A stretch of 41,289 nt of DNA. Source: an uncultured Coriobacteriales bacterium (GTDB taxonomy: Bacteria; Actinomycetota; Coriobacteriia; Coriobacteriales; UMGS124). The stretch spans positions 1 to 41,289 of the forward strand of contig CAKUAI010000025.1 in assembly GCA_934636245.1 (NCBI GenBank), in the 5' to 3' direction. Position 1 is the stretch's first letter. Every line of letters begins with the position of its first letter. The translations under genes and the position numbers were made by a program. This document shows, one piece after another, positions 17,285-25,104 of the stretch. The notes beneath the pieces are model-generated. The model saw only the letters and a program-made list of their open reading frames with translations, was not told where the DNA came from and did not search any database.

Positions 17285-17364
17285 GCGAGCGACAGGTTGA
17301 GAAATCCAACGGTTTTGGGCCGAAGTGGCTGACAAAACGTGAGATATTTCAACCTGTCGCTCGC
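17285..17364. repeat. 80-bp full-length hairpin element, copy 2
   Basis: Same 80-bp hairpin as 16440-16519, in the same orientation. Similarity continues past it into the 3' end of the module A TorD gene, making a direct repeat of about 130 bp. It lies 31 bp past the TorD stop and may protect or terminate that operon transcript. Confidence 0.8.
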
Positions 17365-17395
17365 GGGATGCGATTTGGGGCACGCTGGGAGCCGC

Positions 17396-18520
17396 TTACT
17401 CGCCCAGCTCGGCGGCCACCGCCTCCATTGTCGCGGTGTCAACCTCGAGGTAGCCCAGGAGAATGTCGGCCAGCGCACGGTAGAAGCCCGTTTGAGCGAT
17501 GCGCTTGACGTCGGAGGCAAATTCGGGAGCCCACACGCCCAGGTGATCGCGCACGAAAGCCCTCTCCTTTTCGACGAGCTCGATGGCCCTGGCGGTGTTG
17601 CCAGCCGCAAGGGCCTCAACCGCACGCCTCAGCAGAACTGCACTAAATGCCAGCTCAAAGCCCATGTGGTCTTCCGGCTCATTGTGCTCGTTTACAAGCG
17701 TGATCATCTCGGAACGGTACGCCGCAAGCACCGCATCGCGGGCGTCCTGCATGAGCAGGTGATCCGGGGAGGTGTACACGCTTTCGTAAGGGTAGGCAAC
17801 GTGGGAGGCGCCCTGAGTGTTGCCGATAAAAACATGCAGGTAATCGACGTTGAGCTCGGTTCCCGTACGCTCGCCCCTGTGATTGAGGAAAACAACAAGA
17901 CCGCGGTAGCCCTCGTCAAGGTGGTCGTTACCCGTGCGGGCAGGATAGTGGCCCTCGCAGAGAGACCGGAGCAGCTCAGCATCAACCTCACGCTGGAAAA
18001 GCCTGCCAAGAAGCTCGTAACCGGCGGCTTGTTGGGCAAGCAGGGAGACAAGTTCCTCGTGAGCGCAGGACTCATCGGAGTCAGCGTCTTCCGCAGTGTT
18101 CGAAGGCGAGCCCTCCTCGGGCGTCACAGCCTCGCCGGCCGGTGCCTGCGCCCCCGCACACATAGCACACCCATCGGCCGGGTCCCGCGCCTCATCGCGC
18201 GACGCATACCCGCCGGCCGCTACCTGCAACTCGACGAACGCCACATTCCCGCTGGCCAGGCCCTGCACTTCTGCACGCACTGTATCCCCACTGGCCAGGT
18301 ACTGTACCTCATCGCATGGCTCATCCCCGCTGGCCAGGTTATTCGACTTCTCGTACGCCATGCCCTCGTCCGTCAAATCCTGCTCGGTCTCGCCGACCAA
18401 CTCCTGCGCCCCCACACGTACCTCGAACTTGCCGGTCACGTCCGGCGTCGCAATGCGCGCCTCTGCCTTGCCGGCCACGCCCTGCGACTGCACGCTTGCT
18501 GCCATAACCTCGTTCTCCAT
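17396..18520 (-). CDS. TorD-family molybdoenzyme chaperone with repeat-rich N-terminal extension (module A)
   Basis: Protein of 374 aa. The C-terminal ~210 residues are a TorD/DmsD helical chaperone: HEELVSLLAQQAAGYELLGRLF opens it, YPYESVYTSPDHLLMQDAR is the conserved centre, and EPEDHMGFELAF follows. Such chaperones bind the Tat signal of a molybdoenzyme and hold export until cofactor insertion. The first ~160 residues are unusual: a low-complexity acidic extension built largely of 13-residue repeats (15-126). Typical TorD proteins are about 200-220 aa, like the module C copy. The start at 18520 has AAAGGAG upstream. It is 5 bp downstream of the winged-helix gene and is the last gene of the module A operon. 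Confidence 0.85.
   Translation of the reverse strand: MENEVMAASVQSQGVAGKAEARIATPDVTGKFEVRVGAQELVGETEQDLTDEGMAYEKSNNLASGDEPCDEVQYLASGDTVRAEVQGLASGNVAFVELQVAAGGYASRDEARDPADGCAMCAGAQAPAGEAVTPEEGSPSNTAEDADSDESCAHEELVSLLAQQAAGYELLGRLFQREVDAELLRSLCEGHYPARTGNDHLDEGYRGLVVFLNHRGERTGTELNVDYLHVFIGNTQGASHVAYPYESVYTSPDHLLMQDARDAVLAAYRSEMITLVNEHNEPEDHMGFELAFSAVLLRRAVEALAAGNTARAIELVEKERAFVRDHLGVWAPEFASDVKRIAQTGFYRALADILLGYLEVDTATMEAVAAELGE
18143..18478 (-). repeat. 39-bp minisatellite encoding 13-residue repeats in TorD
   Basis: Codons 15-126 of the TorD gene fall into degenerate 13-residue units, for example LASGDEPCDEVQY, LASGDTVRAEVQG, LASGNVAFVELQV, then AAGGYASRDEARD and PADGCAMCAGAQA. An 8-residue partial unit precedes LASGDEPC. 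The DNA core GCTGGCCAGG recurs near 18251, 18290 (as ACTGGCCAGG) and 18329, exactly 39 bp apart. Confidence 0.75.
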
Positions 18521-18525
18521 CTCCC

Positions 18526-19209
18526 CTACTCCTTTCCCGTTGCCACGAGCTCGGCCAGCAGCGTGCGACCGCACTCGGTGATGGCCCACGCGCCGTCCCA
18601 CTCGGCGGCGCCGGCCTTTTCGAGCTCGCCCACGAAATGCCCGCCATACATGCGCGGCTCAGCCGTGAGGGGATTGCTCTCGGCCACCTTGTCGACCTCC
18701 TGCTTGGTGGCGGGGCCTTCGCTCAGCAGCTCGAGCAGATCGCGGTACACCAGCGCGTAATGCGGCTCGCGTGTCTCGAGCAAGTCGCGGGCATAGGCGC
18801 CAACTGGGTCGCCGTCCAGGTATGCCTGGCCTGCCTCGGTGAGCTGCCAGGTACCAGGGGCAGGCGTGCTCACCACGTAGAACCCCTCGTCGTCAATCTC
18901 GGGGACCTCGACCTCGCCGTTCTCCTCGGCATCGCGCATCTTTGCCTCGGCAAGCTCCTCCTCGTCGCTCTTCACGTAGCGGATGGCGCCGTGGTCTTCC
19001 AGGACCTTGCGCAGCTCGACCGCAGAGTGCACGGAGCGGTTGTTCTCGAGGATGGGGGCCATGATGGCATCCAGCTCCTCAGACAGCTGAGGCTCTCGGC
19101 AAGCCTGCAGCACAGCCATCAAAACGCGTTGGTTGCCCGGCACGGAGCCAAAAGCGTCTGCTACACGCGCAACGCTATGTAGGCGCTCCGACACATCGAC
19201 GTTGTCCAT
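18526..19209 (-). CDS. Double winged-helix-like protein of a molybdoenzyme operon
   Basis: Protein of 227 aa, family not named. It looks like two tandem winged-helix units: each has a helical part and ends in a similar wing, GTWQLTEAGQAYLDG (about residue 135) and GAWAITECGRTLLAEL (about 210). The acidic linker EEELAEAKMRDAEENGEVE separates parts of the first unit. It is cytoplasmic with no signal. Being 5 bp upstream of TorD and downstream of the Fe-S subunit, it is more likely an accessory or maturation factor for the molybdoenzyme than a global regulator, though DNA binding is possible. The start at 19209 has GAGAGGAA upstream. Confidence 0.7.
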   Translation of the reverse strand: MDNVDVSERLHSVARVADAFGSVPGNQRVLMAVLQACREPQLSEELDAIMAPILENNRSVHSAVELRKVLEDHGAIRYVKSDEEELAEAKMRDAEENGEVEVPEIDDEGFYVVSTPAPGTWQLTEAGQAYLDGDPVGAYARDLLETREPHYALVYRDLLELLSEGPATKQEVDKVAESNPLTAEPRMYGGHFVGELEKAGAAEWDGAWAITECGRTLLAELVATGKE

Positions 19210-19234
19210 CTTCGTTCCTCTCCTTGTATGTCCC

Positions 19235-19285
19235 ATATCGTCAAGGAGCAGACGGGACGCAATCCCGGCTCTCCCTTGACGATAT
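19235..19285. promoter_or_regulatory. Long hairpin before the winged-helix gene
   Basis: Perfect 12-bp arms ATATCGTCAAGG (19235-19246) and CCTTGACGATAT (19274-19285), with inner GAGC/GCTC and CGGGA/TCCCG pairs. It begins 25 nt upstream of the minus-strand start at 19209. It could be an RNA processing or attenuation element, or a dimeric operator. Confidence 0.55.
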
Positions 19286-19713
19286 CCTTCAAGCACCACG
19301 GCAGTAAGCAAAATCAGGGCGGCCCTACTTACACGGATTCCGCACCGGCCGCGGCCTTACTCGCATAGACACCGCTCCAACCGCGGGCCCGCTCGCGCTG
19401 ATGCGGCCCATCTGCACTCGCATCAGCCAGGCTCGCACTTGCTCAGGCTCCACGGGCTCCGGTTCGCCCAACCCGGGCTCCGCGAATGCCACGCCAAACG
19501 CACGTCCCCGCCCGAATCCCTCAAGGCCCTCGTTCGCACCCTGCTCCGCTCGCGCGGCACGGCGGCCTGCGGGCGGGCGCCCCTCCCAGAACGCCCGCCC
19601 CAGTCGCGGGGCAGTGCACCCCCGCAATGCTCACCATATCGCCAGGCGCGCATCTGCCCCAGTCAGGGGCGGCTACCAGGAGAACCCGGTGCCGCCCCCG
19701 CTTGTCTCAGCCC
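19286..19713. other. Gene-free gap inside the module A operon
   Basis: About 430 bp between the Fe-S subunit and the winged-helix gene. Two GC-rich perfect hairpins are present: GGGCGGGCG/CGCCCGCCC (19571-19600) and CTGATGCG/CGCATCAG (19398-19426). No gene recognised. The hairpins could lower expression of the two downstream genes relative to the enzyme. Confidence 0.5.
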
Positions 19714-20319
19714 TTACTCAGGCTGCAGCGTGGTGTCGATGTCGTCGTGCCACTCAGCACGCGACGCCGGCAGGATGTAGCGCACGAGGGGCGCGTTGCC
19801 CGTGTCGGGCAGGAAGTGAACGTCTTCCTCGTTGTACTGGGCGAGGACCTTGTTCACATCGCTGTCGGGGTCATCGAAGTCGCCCCAAAAGCGGGCACCA
19901 GCCGAGCAGGTCCTCACGCACATGGGCTTGAGGCCGTCCTTCTCAGCAAGATGGCTACACAGTGTGCACTTCTCCACCACAGCGGTCTTGGCGTTGAAGG
20001 AACGTGCACCATAGGGGCAGGCCGTCATGCAGGCGCGGCAGCCAATGCAGGCGTCCGTGTCGATAAGAACGCGGCCCTTCTCGTCGCGATAGGTGGCGCC
20101 GGTGGGGCACACCTGCTCGCAAGGAGCGTTCTCGCACTGCTGGCACATCACCGGCAGAAAGTACATCTGCAGGTTCGGGTACTCACCGTAAGGGCCGCAG
20201 TCAATGAGCTTGTTCCAGTACACGCCCAGGTCAACGGCGTTCTCATTCTTGCAAGCAACCTCGCAGCCGTGGCAACCGATGCAACGGTCGAGGTCGACCA
20301 CCATTCCATAGCGCGCCAT
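19714..20319 (-). CDS. DmsB-like [4Fe-4S] electron-transfer subunit (module A)
   Basis: Protein of 201 aa with four ferredoxin-type cysteine motifs: CIGCHGCEVACK, CQQCENAPCEQVCP, CIGCRACMTACP and CTLC...CVRTC. This is the four-cluster subunit typical of DMSO-reductase-family complexes. It lacks its own signal and is expected to be exported bound to the Tat-signal-bearing catalytic subunit. Its ATG overlaps the catalytic stop by one base (TAATG), so the two are translated together and form a 1:1 pair. No membrane anchor gene follows, so the electron donor is not evident. Confidence 0.9.
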   Translation of the reverse strand: MARYGMVVDLDRCIGCHGCEVACKNENAVDLGVYWNKLIDCGPYGEYPNLQMYFLPVMCQQCENAPCEQVCPTGATYRDEKGRVLIDTDACIGCRACMTACPYGARSFNAKTAVVEKCTLCSHLAEKDGLKPMCVRTCSAGARFWGDFDDPDSDVNKVLAQYNEEDVHFLPDTGNAPLVRYILPASRAEWHDDIDTTLQPE

Positions 20320-23045
20320 TACTTAAACACCACCTCAGTGGATTCGCTGTACTCAGGCATCCACGGTTCGAAATCGGTCGGGTTGATCCAAGCGCCCTCA
20401 GGAGCACCCTCGGGAGCGGGGTAGACCTTGACGGCGAGGCCGCGCAGGACATAGGTGCCGTGCTCGGGGTTGAACTTGCCGTCGGTCTTGGTGAGGATGT
20501 TCACGTTCATCTCGGTCCAAGCACGGCTGGGGTCGTCCGTGTCGAGGTACTCGGGGTTCCAGAAACGCTCCATATGGATGGTGTCCTTGGCAATGCCGAG
20601 CGTGACGAACGCCTTACCGCGCACCTTGCCGCGGGAGTTCTCGACCCAAACCCACTCGCCGTCGACGATGCCGTACTTCTCGGCCGTCTCGGGATGCATG
20701 GACACGAGCGGCACGGGATACAGTTCGCGCAGGTAGGGAATGTTGCGCAGTGTGCCGTGGTGATAGAAGGGAACGCGACCCTCGGTGAGCATGACGGGGT
20801 ACTCGTCGTTGCCCACGTTGGTCTCCTCGGGCTCCATGTAGTAGATCAGCGGATCGTAGTCCTCGTCGGCAGGCTGCATGACATAGGTCTTGCCGTCGGC
20901 CTTGGCCCAGGGGGCGCCGGTGCGGCCCAGAAGGAGCGTGCCCTCGGAGTAAGGCTCGACCTTCTTGGAAGGCGTACTCCAACCCTTGGGCTTGCCCGTG
21001 CCGTCGTCGTCGAGGTAGGTGTAGTAGTGGAGGTAGTCTTCCTTGTCGATCCACTCGTACGTGCCCATCTCGGCAAGCTCGTCCCAGCTCATGGGCAGGG
21101 TGCCCATGTGCATGTCCATCATCGACTGCTGGCCGTCCCAGTAGACCAGGTCGCTGCCGACGCTAGCGAGGTAGTCGGCGTCGATGGCCTTCTGGCAGTT
21201 GGGATGGCCCATCTCGGCGCAGCGGCGCACGATCTGCGACCAGATGACGCCCTCGTTGACCGTCTCGTACAGGTGCACGACAGGCTGGCGAATGATGATC
21301 TTGTTGGCGTGCGCGATGGTGAAGTAGCTCTCGAGCCACTCCTGCGTGGGCAGCACGTAGTCCGCAGCATCGATGGTGAAGGCCGTGGGATACATGTAGA
21401 GGTGGCAGATCATTTCCATCTTGGAGATGATCTCGGGCAGCTGCCCCGCGTTGCCGATCATGGCGTGCTTGTTGCCGGAACGCTCCATCCAGTTGCGGAT
21501 GACGTAGGGCTCGCCGGTCTTGATGGTCTCGAACACCGAGGGGATGTGCGAGTGCGACCAGATGCCCAGACCCTTGTGCTCGCGGTAGCCCAGACGCTTC
21601 TCGATCATCTCGGGGCTCACGATGGAGTTGAGCGTGCCGAGGTCGACCTTGTTAGGAGGATCGGGGAAGCGCTGCAGCAGTGCGCCGGGCCTCTCGACGT
21701 TGCCCATAAGGAACTCGAGGATGCAGGCACCCTCGGCACCCTGAGCGGACTGGGCGCCCATGTCCGTCGCCACACCGAGGATGAGGCCCGAGGGTCCCTC
21801 GTCGGTGTAGACGCGGATGGCCTTCTCGATCTGCTCGGGATCCAGGCAGCAGATCTCGCCGGCCTTCTCGAGGGTGAACTCGTCGACGCGCTCGCGCAGC
21901 AGCGTGAAGGCGGTGGGATACTCGGTGCCGTCGATCTCGTAGGTGCCGAAGAGCTCGGGGTCGAGAGCGTCGTCAAACGGCCAGGGCATGGCCTTGGCGG
22001 AGTTAGTCTTCTTGTCCCAGACAACGAAGGTCTTGTCGGCGTCCTCGGCCTCGGGGTCGCCCAGGCCGACCTCGTGGGCACGCAGCATCAGCTTGGTGTC
22101 CGTGTCAATGAGGTAGGGCAGGTTGGTCCACTTGGTCACGAACTCGTGATCGTACAGGTCGTTCTCGATGATGTAGCGAATCCACGACATCTGGAGGGCA
22201 ACGTCGGTGCCGGGGCGAATGGGCAGCCACACCTTGGCCATGGCGGCGTCGGGTGTGAAGCGCGGGTCGACGACGACCAGGTTGAGGCCCTGGGGGCGCT
22301 TGCGCAGCTCGGCGATGGCGCGACCGGAGCCGGAAGGAGCGTGGTAGCTCGTGCAGGTGCCCCACATGACGATGGACTGGATGGGGTTGTCCTCAGGGAA
22401 GTAGAGGGACGCGCATCCGCCGTACTTGGAGTCGGCCATAGAGGTCGTGCCCGACTTGCTGCCGCCATACATGAGCGAGAACGTGGCCATACGGGGAAGG
22501 AAGCACTGCGCGCAACCGGGCTCGAAGATGTTGGGCGAGCCCATGGCCTGGGTGAAACGGCACGGCGAGGAGAAGTGCGGGTTGCCGCCGCCGCCCGTGG
22601 AGGTGACGAGAGACTCGCCGCCGAACTTGTTGTAGTCCTGCATCAGCTTGTCGCTGATCTCCTCGATGGCCTCGTCCCAGGTGATGCGCTCAAAGCTGTT
22701 GGTGCCGCGCTCGCCCACGCGACGCATGGGGTACTTGTTGCGGCAGGGGTTGTACAACGCCTGAATGGCCGACAGGCCCTTGGCGCACACGCCGCCGCGG
22801 CTGATGGGGCTCTCGGGGTTGCCCTCGATGCGCACGACGCGGCCGTCGCGCACCGTCGCGATGATGGCGCACGAGCAAATGCATGCCTGGCAGCTCGTGT
22901 ACACCTTCTTCTCCTGGGGCTCAACCTCCTCTGCGCTGGCCTCGCGGAAGGTCCCGGCAGTCAGACCGGAACCAACGCCCGCGAGAACTGCCGTCGCAGC
23001 GACGGACTTCAAGAAGTCGCGCCTCGACACAGTCGCTTGGGTCAT
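20319..23045 (-). CDS. Tat-exported molybdopterin oxidoreductase catalytic subunit (module A)
   Basis: Protein of 908 aa of the DMSO reductase family (bis-MGD cofactor). The Tat signal is SRRDFLK (residues 7-13). A canonical [4Fe-4S] site follows: C52-x2-C55-x3-C59-x27-C87. The likely molybdenum ligand region is EPGCAQCF with C178 and C181; a Cys ligand would resemble polysulfide, arsenate or acetylene-type enzymes rather than the Ser of DMSO reductase, but I cannot fix the substrate. The C-terminal MopB dinucleotide-binding domain spans roughly 760-890. Start 23045 (MTQATVSRR) was chosen because AGGAAGG is 6 nt upstream; ATG 23051 is also possible. It heads the operon and diverges from a membrane LuxR regulator. 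The Eggerthellaceae catechol dehydroxylases belong to this broad family. Confidence 0.88.
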   Translation of the reverse strand: MTQATVSRRDFLKSVAATAVLAGVGSGLTAGTFREASAEEVEPQEKKVYTSCQACICSCAIIATVRDGRVVRIEGNPESPISRGGVCAKGLSAIQALYNPCRNKYPMRRVGERGTNSFERITWDEAIEEISDKLMQDYNKFGGESLVTSTGGGGNPHFSSPCRFTQAMGSPNIFEPGCAQCFLPRMATFSLMYGGSKSGTTSMADSKYGGCASLYFPEDNPIQSIVMWGTCTSYHAPSGSGRAIAELRKRPQGLNLVVVDPRFTPDAAMAKVWLPIRPGTDVALQMSWIRYIIENDLYDHEFVTKWTNLPYLIDTDTKLMLRAHEVGLGDPEAEDADKTFVVWDKKTNSAKAMPWPFDDALDPELFGTYEIDGTEYPTAFTLLRERVDEFTLEKAGEICCLDPEQIEKAIRVYTDEGPSGLILGVATDMGAQSAQGAEGACILEFLMGNVERPGALLQRFPDPPNKVDLGTLNSIVSPEMIEKRLGYREHKGLGIWSHSHIPSVFETIKTGEPYVIRNWMERSGNKHAMIGNAGQLPEIISKMEMICHLYMYPTAFTIDAADYVLPTQEWLESYFTIAHANKIIIRQPVVHLYETVNEGVIWSQIVRRCAEMGHPNCQKAIDADYLASVGSDLVYWDGQQSMMDMHMGTLPMSWDELAEMGTYEWIDKEDYLHYYTYLDDDGTGKPKGWSTPSKKVEPYSEGTLLLGRTGAPWAKADGKTYVMQPADEDYDPLIYYMEPEETNVGNDEYPVMLTEGRVPFYHHGTLRNIPYLRELYPVPLVSMHPETAEKYGIVDGEWVWVENSRGKVRGKAFVTLGIAKDTIHMERFWNPEYLDTDDPSRAWTEMNVNILTKTDGKFNPEHGTYVLRGLAVKVYPAPEGAPEGAWINPTDFEPWMPEYSESTEVVFK

Positions 23046-23342
23046 TTTCATCCTTCCTCTCTTCGAAACGTGCATAATGTGACCGGGAGCGAGCGGGTAT
23101 GAGGGACCGCGTATTTGCGGAAGCTCGGTTGCCCGGCAGTGAGCAGTGTTGCGCGGCGGGGCAGGCAGGCGCCACGCCCATGAGAGGTAAACTGGGTTAT
23201 CCCCCTGGTGTAAACTTGCCGCCAAAAAGGATTAAACTCGGCTGGTATCAGGCAGTTTGATGGCCCGTTGCTATACACTTGCCCCATAGGAGAAATCAGG
23301 AATTTCAGCGCAGCGGCGACGCTGGGAGCGGAGGCAGGACCT
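23046..23342. promoter_or_regulatory. Divergent control region of module A with TAAACT repeats
   Basis: TAAACT occurs three times on the plus strand at 23188, 23211 and 23233, spaced 23 and 22 bp, about two helical turns. A TGC-preceded TATACA (23272-23277) is an extended -10 element for the plus-strand regulator. The evenly phased boxes are good candidates for cooperative LuxR binding (inference). Confidence 0.55.
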
Positions 23343-24824
23343 ATGCACGACTCGCAGTGGCCGGCGGCGAAGTACCTAACCTACGCTTTTTGGCGCAGCT
23401 GGATCCTCTCGGTGTACACCGCGCCCATCTGGAGCATCTTCGCGGCAGGCGAGGCAGCGAGCTCGGCCTTTCTCAGCATGTACCTCTTCTCCACGCTCGC
23501 CTATGTCGTTGTCTGCGTCTTGTGCGCCGTGGGGTACCGCAAGGTTGCGGGCCTGCTCAACCGCAGGGTGCCCATGCTTGCCCTGGGTGTAGTGAGCACC
23601 GTCGGCGTGCTTCTCGAGTATGCCGATCTGGGCCTGATTGGCGGCGGGCCAGGTGCGCTGTTTGCGGTTGGCGCCATCCTCACCGGCGTCTGCACGGCCC
23701 CCATCAGCATCAGGGCGGGACAGATTTACGCCCATACAAGGCCCACCGTCGCCGTCTCCAACACCGCGTTGTCAGAGGTTGCCTCGGGGCTCATTTACTT
23801 CTTTGTCGCTCTTAACGAACCGGTGATTTCGCTTGTGGTCGTCGCAGCCCTACCCTTCATGGCGTCGCTCATGTCTTGCCTGGGCAAGGTGGACATCGAA
23901 CCGCGCGAACGAAATGCGGCCAAGGACCAGACGTCGCGACCCATTGCGGCACTCGCGCGCTTTTTGGTTGTCGTGTTTCTCATCACGTTTATCGCCTATT
24001 GCGTGAGGGGCATGTTCCTCACCGAGAACAGCGGCCAGACCACCCGAATCAACGCAATTGCAATCAGCCTCGTAGTCTTCCTGAGTTTTGGCATCGCGTT
24101 GATTTGCGCCTTCAGCAGGTCATTTTCGTTCACGTGGCTCTACTATCCCATTGTGCTGATGCTTGGCGTCGCCTGTCTGCTGCTCTTCACGGCCGAGGGC
24201 ATGGGCAAGTGGCCGCTCATCATGGTGGTGTGCATTTACTCGCTCACGTCGCTGTTCAACTGGGGCATGCTCACCTATGCAGCCAAGAGCGACTACTGGG
24301 ACCCGATAGAGGTGTTCGGCTTTGGCCGCGCCGCCTTCGCGCTCGGCTCGCTCGCGGGCCTTATTGCGATTACCTGGCTGGGGCTGGGACACGTGGGGCC
24401 CCAGGCAATGCAGTTCCTCGGAATCGGCTTCGCGGCAGTGCTCGTGGCATGCGTGCTGGTCATCTTCCGCGAAAAGGACATCGTCGAGATCACCAACGCC
24501 GCCTGGCTGGCATCTGAAAACGAGAAGCGCCCCGATCCGGCCGACTACGAGGCCGACGTGCTCGAGGCGGGACAGATTGCCGTAGCCGTGGCGGCCGAGG
24601 CGCGCGTCCTCACTGTTGACGAATACGCCGACGAGCGCAACTTCACCCGCAGGGAACGCGACGTGTTTCCGCTCATGCTGCAGGGGCGCGGCTCGAAGTC
24701 CATCGCTGAGAAGCTTGTCATCTCGGACAACACGGCGAAGAGCCACATTCGAAGTATCTACGCCAAGTGCGGCGTGCACACCCGCTCCGAGTTCATCGAG
24801 GCAACGGCAGGGCTGAAGCGATAG
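23343..24824 (+). CDS. Membrane LuxR-type regulator (module A)
   Basis: Protein of 493 aa. Residues about 10-390 are hydrophobic, with about twelve predicted membrane helices in a transporter-like arrangement. The C-terminal ~65 residues are a LuxR helix-turn-helix (FTRRERDVFPLMLQGRGSK, then NTAKSHIRSIYAKCGVHTRSEF). This architecture matches the membrane LuxR regulators of Eggerthella lenta that control molybdoenzymes in a substrate-dependent way (DadR type). The start at 23343 has GGAGG 8 nt upstream; the longer frame from 23268 begins inside the promoter. It is divergent from the module A molybdoenzyme, its likely target. It is anchored in the inner membrane; the sensed ligand is unknown but is likely the enzyme substrate. 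Confidence 0.85.
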   Translation: MHDSQWPAAKYLTYAFWRSWILSVYTAPIWSIFAAGEAASSAFLSMYLFSTLAYVVVCVLCAVGYRKVAGLLNRRVPMLALGVVSTVGVLLEYADLGLIGGGPGALFAVGAILTGVCTAPISIRAGQIYAHTRPTVAVSNTALSEVASGLIYFFVALNEPVISLVVVAALPFMASLMSCLGKVDIEPRERNAAKDQTSRPIAALARFLVVVFLITFIAYCVRGMFLTENSGQTTRINAIAISLVVFLSFGIALICAFSRSFSFTWLYYPIVLMLGVACLLLFTAEGMGKWPLIMVVCIYSLTSLFNWGMLTYAAKSDYWDPIEVFGFGRAAFALGSLAGLIAITWLGLGHVGPQAMQFLGIGFAAVLVACVLVIFREKDIVEITNAAWLASENEKRPDPADYEADVLEAGQIAVAVAAEARVLTVDEYADERNFTRRERDVFPLMLQGRGSKSIAEKLVISDNTAKSHIRSIYAKCGVHTRSEFIEATAGLKR

Positions 24825-24890
24825 GGCGAGAACAGGGCGCAAGGCACGCCTGACGATAAGGCCCTGTCGAGCCGGGCAATCAGATTGCCG

Positions 24891-24923
24891 GATGCTTCCG
24901 CATGTTCGAGGTTCTCCAGCCAC
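24891..24923 (+). repeat. Dispersed intergenic repeat, copy b
   Basis: Reads GATGCTTCCGCA, a short spacer, then GAGGTTCTCCAGCC. It lies 67 bp past the stop of the module A regulator, the same relation as copy c to the module C regulator. Confidence 0.7.
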
Positions 24924-24985
24924 GTGCTCACCCGGTTCGCACGAGCAGGGCAAATTCGGCTGGAGATGACGGCAAACGATGCGTA

Positions 24986-25024
24986 GGAGGCTCTGCAGGT
25001 CGAACCAAGACCTGCAGAGCCTCC
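24986..25024. terminator. Perfect 16-bp hairpin between convergent genes
   Basis: Arms GGAGGCTCTGCAGGTC and its exact complement around the loop GAACCAA, between the regulator (plus) and the flavoprotein (minus). U-tracts are absent, so it may act as a bidirectional barrier or transcript stabiliser rather than a classical terminator. Confidence 0.6.
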
Positions 25025-25104
25025 CGCCATGACTATCAAGGTTTGGCTTACGCGCGCGGTGCCGCAAAACCCTTTGGCTCAATCGAAAACCTACGGACCA
25101 GGAG

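Noticed and set aside
19325..19627. 100-codon minus-strand frame between the Fe-S subunit and winged-helix genes
   Set aside because: Low-complexity Arg/Gly/Pro product, no start signal, and the region is dominated by hairpins.
20460..23102. 880-codon plus-strand frame opposite the module A molybdoenzyme
   Set aside because: Same reason: antisense shadow of a gene with clear cluster motifs and Tat signal.
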